From positions 1 through 44,182 of the forward strand of contig VGRY01000028.1 in NCBI GenBank assembly GCA_016875195.1: a stretch of 44,182 bases of DNA, in the 5' to 3' direction. The notes beneath the pieces are model-generated. The model was given only the letters and a program-made list of their open reading frames with translations, had not been told where the DNA came from and searched no databases. This stretch comes from Deltaproteobacteria bacterium (lineage in GTDB: Bacteria; Desulfobacterota; BSN033; UBA1163). The position numbers and the translations under genes are program-made. This document shows positions 41,223 through 44,182 of the stretch, in pieces. The stretch's first letter is position 1; each line of letters begins with the position of its first letter.

Positions 41223-41762
41223 TCACTTTTCTTCAGACATCGTTTGAATGACAGTTTCCCATTTGTTCTGGGCTTTAAGGATGAACTCAGCGACTTCTCG
41301 GACGACTCCCTTACCACCTCCGACACGTGTGATATAATCGGCCACTTCTTTAGCTTCGACCGCCCCATCGGACGGCGCCGCTGAGAATCCCACCCTTTTC
41401 ATGACGCCCAGGTCAATCATCTCATCTCCCACATAACAGAAATCCTCATCTTTCAGCCCGGAGACTTTCTCAAACTCGTCAAGTTTACCGATCTTGGCGG
41501 AAGTTCCCCAGAGCTTTTCAGGAGGGACCCCATAAATCTGGCCGACCTGTTCATCCGCCCTCGATATCTTACTCGTTAAAAATGCAACATCAATGCCTCC
41601 CTTCTGAAGAGCGATACACCCCAAACGATCCTTGAGTGAAAAGCATTCTGACTTTTTCCCGTCATCGGTATAGTAGAGGGTGTTGTCAGTCAAGATTCCA
41701 TGAATATCGAGAATAACAAATTTCACTTTCTTAGCTTTTTCAACAGCTGTTTCCTTGCTCAT
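41223..41762 (-). CDS. KdsC-like HAD protein A with D-x-H motif
   Basis: ATG 41762 (AGGAGG upstream) gives a 179-residue protein of the C0-type HAD family to which KdsC belongs. The nucleophile motif is FVILDIHGILTD: D19 is kept, but the second Asp of DxD is H21. Motif II is FLTSK (T63, S64) and the metal motif GDEMID (D113, D117) is normal. It thus has a complete active site except for the general acid. Phenylphosphate carboxylase needs an 18-kDa subunit of the phosphatase family to activate phenylphosphate; this protein has matching size and lies beside UbiD 2. KdsC itself would belong in an LPS locus, which is absent here. Confidence 0.85.
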   Translation of the reverse strand: MSKETAVEKAKKVKFVILDIHGILTDNTLYYTDDGKKSECFSLKDRLGCIALQKGGIDVAFLTSKISRADEQVGQIYGVPPEKLWGTSAKIGKLDEFEKVSGLKDEDFCYVGDEMIDLGVMKRVGFSAAPSDGAVEAKEVADYITRVGGGKGVVREVAEFILKAQNKWETVIQTMSEEK

Positions 41763-41784
41763 CTTATGATTGACCTCCTGCTGG

Positions 41785-41896
41785 AATGTCAAATGACAAA
41801 GTTCAAATATCAAATCAAATCAAAAGTTCAAATTTTCAATTTATTTTTTGAAATTTGACATTGATTTGAATTTTGGCATTTGGATTTTGAAATTTC
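41785..41896. repeat. TTCAAAT-word palindromic array between the two HAD genes
   Basis: Left words (GTCAAAT, GACAAAG, TTCAAAT, ATCAAAT) face right words (TTTGAAT, ATTTGGA, TTTTGAA) with mostly a 7-base period. It occupies the whole gap inside the operon, so the polycistronic RNA would contain a long hairpin between HAD B and HAD A. It is not identical to the AAATTTC arrays at 6141 and 15157, but uses similar words. Confidence 0.7.
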
Positions 41897-41901
41897 AGCT
41901 T

Positions 41902-42459
41902 TTACTTGTATCCCATCTTGGTTACTTTTTCGACCCATGCTTCCCACTGCCCCATGGATCTGAGGATAAATTCGCAGACTTCGCGGATGGCTCCTCTCCC
42001 GCCCTGAGCATTTGTGATGTAATCAGCAACCTCTTTGACTTCATCAATCGCATCGGCTGTTGCCACAGCAAACCCTGCCTGTTTCATGGGCTCAATATCG
42101 GTCACTTCACAACCAATGTAACCGACGTTTTCAGCACCAATGTTTAACTCCTTCTTTAGCTCTTCAATTTTGGCTTTCTTATCTTTGATGCGATAGTAGA
42201 ATTTATCCAACTTCAGCTCTTTGGCTCGAAACAATCCCTCTTCATCGATCGAGGTCGAATCGAGAAAGGCGATCTGGATTCCATTTGCTGTGAGAGAGAG
42301 GTCGCCAAACCCGTCCATATGCCAGAAGCCGTATTTTCGCCTTCCTTCGATATCGCAGAGGAAAGTGTTTTGAGTGAGAACTCCGTGGACATCATGAGCA
42401 AACAGTTTTATCTTTTTTGCTTTTTCTTTTGCCTTTTCAAGATCTTTTTCAAATGCCAT
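41902..42459 (-). CDS. KdsC-like HAD protein B, degenerate active site
   Basis: This 185-residue protein is paralogous to HAD A (similar YFT/NTF, ADYIT and REV.EFIL segments) but its catalytic positions are changed. The first motif is AHDVHGVLT (D23 and H25), as in HAD A. Motif II reads FLDSTS instead of T/S-rich LTSK. The metal motif is GCEVTD, with C117 where the first Asp should be. It probably cannot hydrolyse phosphoesters normally and may be structural or regulatory, or act on a transferred phosphate in another way. It lies between HAD A and the flavin reductase gene. Confidence 0.83.
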   Translation of the reverse strand: MAFEKDLEKAKEKAKKIKLFAHDVHGVLTQNTFLCDIEGRRKYGFWHMDGFGDLSLTANGIQIAFLDSTSIDEEGLFRAKELKLDKFYYRIKDKKAKIEELKKELNIGAENVGYIGCEVTDIEPMKQAGFAVATADAIDEVKEVADYITNAQGGRGAIREVCEFILRSMGQWEAWVEKVTKMGYK

Positions 42460-42503
42460 AGGTATCTCCTTTAATCCATTAAACCCCCACGATTCATTTT
42501 TTT

Positions 42504-42995
42504 CTAAGAGAGCTTCTTCCCCAGCTGATAATACTTCTTTTCAAACCAGATCAGAGGTTTCAACTTACGTCTGACTTTATGGGCCACCACTTTTCCTACA
42601 TAGAGGATGTAATCACCTTCTGCCATAGAATTGACTAATTTACATTCGAGATTGGCAAAACAGTCCTTGATCAGCGAGGACTTTATCTTTGATGCAGGCT
42701 CCGTTGAAATTCCGAATTTTTTAAATTTATCTATGGTTCCGCCATGCGTCCCCCCCAACTTTTCTGCAAGAGGGACCTGGTCGGTGGATGCGATATTGAC
42801 CGCGAACTCTTTCGCCGTAGCAACCAGACGATGTGTTATACTCTTTTTAGAGATACTGACTGCAATCAGGGGAGGCGAATCTGAAACAAACATCCCTGAA
42901 GCAGTCATGATATTTTGTTTTCCCTCCACTTCGACGCTGACAAAGGTGACGATGCATGGGAGTTCCCCAAAGATAAAGTCCTTATAATTCCACAT
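42504..42995 (-). CDS. Flavin reductase-like FMN-binding protein
   Basis: The 163-residue product matches the split-barrel flavin reductase family (PF01613): an early P-CIVTFVSVEVEG strand, NIMTASGMFVSDSPPLIAVSI (about 28-48), SITHRLV..AKEFAVNI and a C-terminal GDYILYVGKVVAH. Such proteins bind FMN and reduce it with NAD(P)H. In this cluster it could supply reduced FMN to UbiX or keep prenyl-FMN redox-poised; that is inference. ATG 42995 has AGGAGG eight bases upstream. It lies between UbiD 3 and HAD B. Confidence 0.88.
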   Translation of the reverse strand: MWNYKDFIFGELPCIVTFVSVEVEGKQNIMTASGMFVSDSPPLIAVSISKKSITHRLVATAKEFAVNIASTDQVPLAEKLGGTHGGTIDKFKKFGISTEPASKIKSSLIKDCFANLECKLVNSMAEGDYILYVGKVVAHKVRRKLKPLIWFEKKYYQLGKKLS

Positions 42996-43031
42996 AACAG
43001 GCTCCTCCTTTTTCTTCTGGTTAGAGATAAG

Positions 43032-44182
43032 TTATTCTTCCAAACCGTATTCTTTCCACCGGGATTTTACTTTTACCAGCATGTTCTCGGAGAGCTTGAT
43101 CTCGGTGGGTTTTACCTTCCATTCGAAGGGGATGGTTGCATCCATGATGATCCGCGAGGTGATAAACTTATTGTCTTCTGGCCCTAATGATGGGTCGAGC
43201 GGGGTCGATCTGCCTCGATTGATCATCTGGGTTCCACGGGCAGGATTGTATCGCGTGCCAAGTGCCCACCACACTCTCGGAAGATCGTCAGCATCGATAT
43301 CATCATCGACGATGATGACCATCTTAATTCCATACATTCCTGTATTGCTTGCGATGACCGCTGCTCCCACCTGATCGGCGTGACCCGGATACATCTGTTC
43401 TACGGAGACCACCACAATGAAGCGCCCAGAAGCTTCCGGTAGAGTATAGACCGATTTGATCCCCGGGATCTCCATCTTGACCAGGTCACTCCACAAACTT
43501 GCGTTGCGTGTAAAGGAATAGAGGATATGCTGGTCTCCAACCGGTCTGCCCACACTCGTCTCCCAGAGGATAGGGTTATTTCTATGGTAAATGCGTTTCA
43601 CTTCAAGGGCTGGCTTGGGAATCGGTTTGATCAGCTCTTCGGTGTAGTACCCTGTATATTCCCCGAAAGGCCCCTCATTCCTTAGATTCTGAGGATCAAT
43701 TTCCCCTTCGAGGACGATCTCGGCAGCCGCAGGAATGGGAAGACCGGTCAGCTGTCCCTTGACTATTTCAACGGGTTCTCCGCGTAATGAGCTGACTACA
43801 TCGTATCCACTCTTGGCTTTAACCGTGGCAGCGCTTGCAAAGATATGGAGAGGATCACCGCCTATAATGGCACAGGCAGGCATCTTCTTGCCCGCCTTTC
43901 CGTACTTCTTCATGATGCGATCGCCTTTTTTCCCTTTGAGGATCTGAACGCCCACAGTTTTGTCGTCGAGAATGCCCATCCGGTAGGTACCAAGATTGAT
44001 ATCACCTGTCTCGGGATCCTGCACCACCATGAATACAGCCGTACCAAAGTAACGGCCTCCATCCAGTTCATAGAACCTAGGCGAGGGAAAGGAAAATGTA
44101 TCCACCTTACTTCCCTCTAAAACATTCTCGAAAATGGGACCGTCTTTTTGTTCCTTTGCCCGAATAATCTCCTTAGCCACAA
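43032..44182 (-). CDS. UbiD-family prenyl-FMN-dependent (de)carboxylase 3, N-terminus beyond right edge
   Basis: About 382 residues are visible; a GTG at 44180 is in frame but family members are about 480 residues long, so the first 90 to 100 residues must lie outside the window. The visible part has GGRYFGTAVFMVVQDPETG, CAIIGGDPLHIFASA and the catalytic EGPFGEYTGYY, the standard UbiD form. VEQMYPGHADQVG and a C-terminal WKEYGLEE follow. It is the most upstream gene of the cluster visible here. Genes for substrate activation, such as a phenylphosphate synthase, would be expected further upstream, outside the window, if the phenol hypothesis is right. Confidence 0.9.
   Translation of the reverse strand, partial: VAKEIIRAKEQKDGPIFENVLEGSKVDTFSFPSPRFYELDGGRYFGTAVFMVVQDPETGDINLGTYRMGILDDKTVGVQILKGKKGDRIMKKYGKAGKKMPACAIIGGDPLHIFASAATVKAKSGYDVVSSLRGEPVEIVKGQLTGLPIPAAAEIVLEGEIDPQNLRNEGPFGEYTGYYTEELIKPIPKPALEVKRIYHRNNPILWETSVGRPVGDQHILYSFTRNASLWSDLVKMEIPGIKSVYTLPEASGRFIVVVSVEQMYPGHADQVGAAVIASNTGMYGIKMVIIVDDDIDADDLPRVWWALGTRYNPARGTQMINRGRSTPLDPSLGPEDNKFITSRIIMDATIPFEWKVKPTEIKLSENMLVKVKSRWKEYGLEE

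Noticed and set aside
41763..41813. Longer HAD A from 41813
   Set aside because: The added residues are translated from the intergenic word array; ATG 41762 has AGGAGG upstream.
41223..42459. The HAD pair as KdsC for lipopolysaccharide Kdo synthesis
   Set aside because: No other Kdo gene is near, both have D-x-H rather than D-x-D, and they lie inside a UbiD operon.

Overview
The window looks like a chromosomal segment of an anaerobic, respiring, Gram-negative bacterium of the Deltaproteobacteria/Desulfobacterota type. Supporting this are a sigma-54 enhancer-binding protein, a nine-heme cytochrome c with a membrane cytochrome b, a NorB/NorC nitric oxide reductase, a UbiD/UbiX aromatic (de)carboxylase cluster, and the housekeeping order ftsH-folP-glmM-pdxJ-acpS-nnr-tsaE-lysC-cimA, which I recall from Geobacter-like genomes. 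The assignment rests on gene content and order only.

Layout. 1-2.4 kb (minus): a TPR protein running off the edge, a J-domain protein, and a HEPN/MNT toxin-antitoxin-like pair. 2.6-6.1 kb (plus): YjbQ-family protein, PPP-type phosphatase, HAD hydrolase, NtrC-family regulator. 6.2-9.7 kb (plus): a candidate sigma-54 promoter, two paralogous mini membrane proteins, a pseudo-receiver, a nonaheme cytochrome c and a cytochrome b. 9.8-15.1 kb (plus): small ORF, M48 protease with TPRs, DUF2284 protein, triple-GAF hybrid kinase. 15.2-20.2 kb (minus): two unrecognised proteins, a DUF364 protein, NorB and a double-heme NorC. 20.5-21.1 kb (plus): a lipoprotein thiol peroxidase. 21.1-34.3 kb (minus): ComEA-like protein, a four-helix-bundle (IVP) gene inside inverted repeats, then the housekeeping genes. 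34.4-35.1 kb (plus): a Crp/Fnr regulator. 35.4-36.8 kb (minus): an exported protein. 37.1-44.2 kb (minus): three UbiD proteins, UbiX, a CTP-type riboflavin kinase (DUF120) apparently starting at ATT, a flavin reductase, an 85-residue protein and two HAD proteins. This last set resembles the four-subunit phenylphosphate carboxylase of anaerobic phenol degradation plus a supply line for its prenylated-FMN cofactor.

How genes work together. The Crp/Fnr protein has the E..SR recognition signature expected to read TTGA half-sites, and an identical TTGACTTAAGTCAA palindrome lies upstream of norCB (divergent from tpx) and upstream of an exported protein, which suggests a small nitrosative-stress regulon. 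In the UbiD cluster, riboflavin kinase (FMN), flavin reductase (reduced FMN) and UbiX (prenyl-FMN) would feed three UbiD enzymes.

The most unusual feature lies between the genes. At about 13 intergenic loci there are imperfect palindromes whose arms are tandem arrays of 7- or 8-base 'words' (for example GGATATCA, AGTTCGG, TTTCGAA). They belong to several families, some with more than one copy here. One pair of arms encloses an IVP gene, forming a 489-bp unit that could be the autonomous version of the system. Some arrays run into coding sequence (tsaE C-terminus, possible acpS N-terminus). Further inverted-repeat elements of other types lie at 12.3, 16.7, 18.0 and 35.2 kb.
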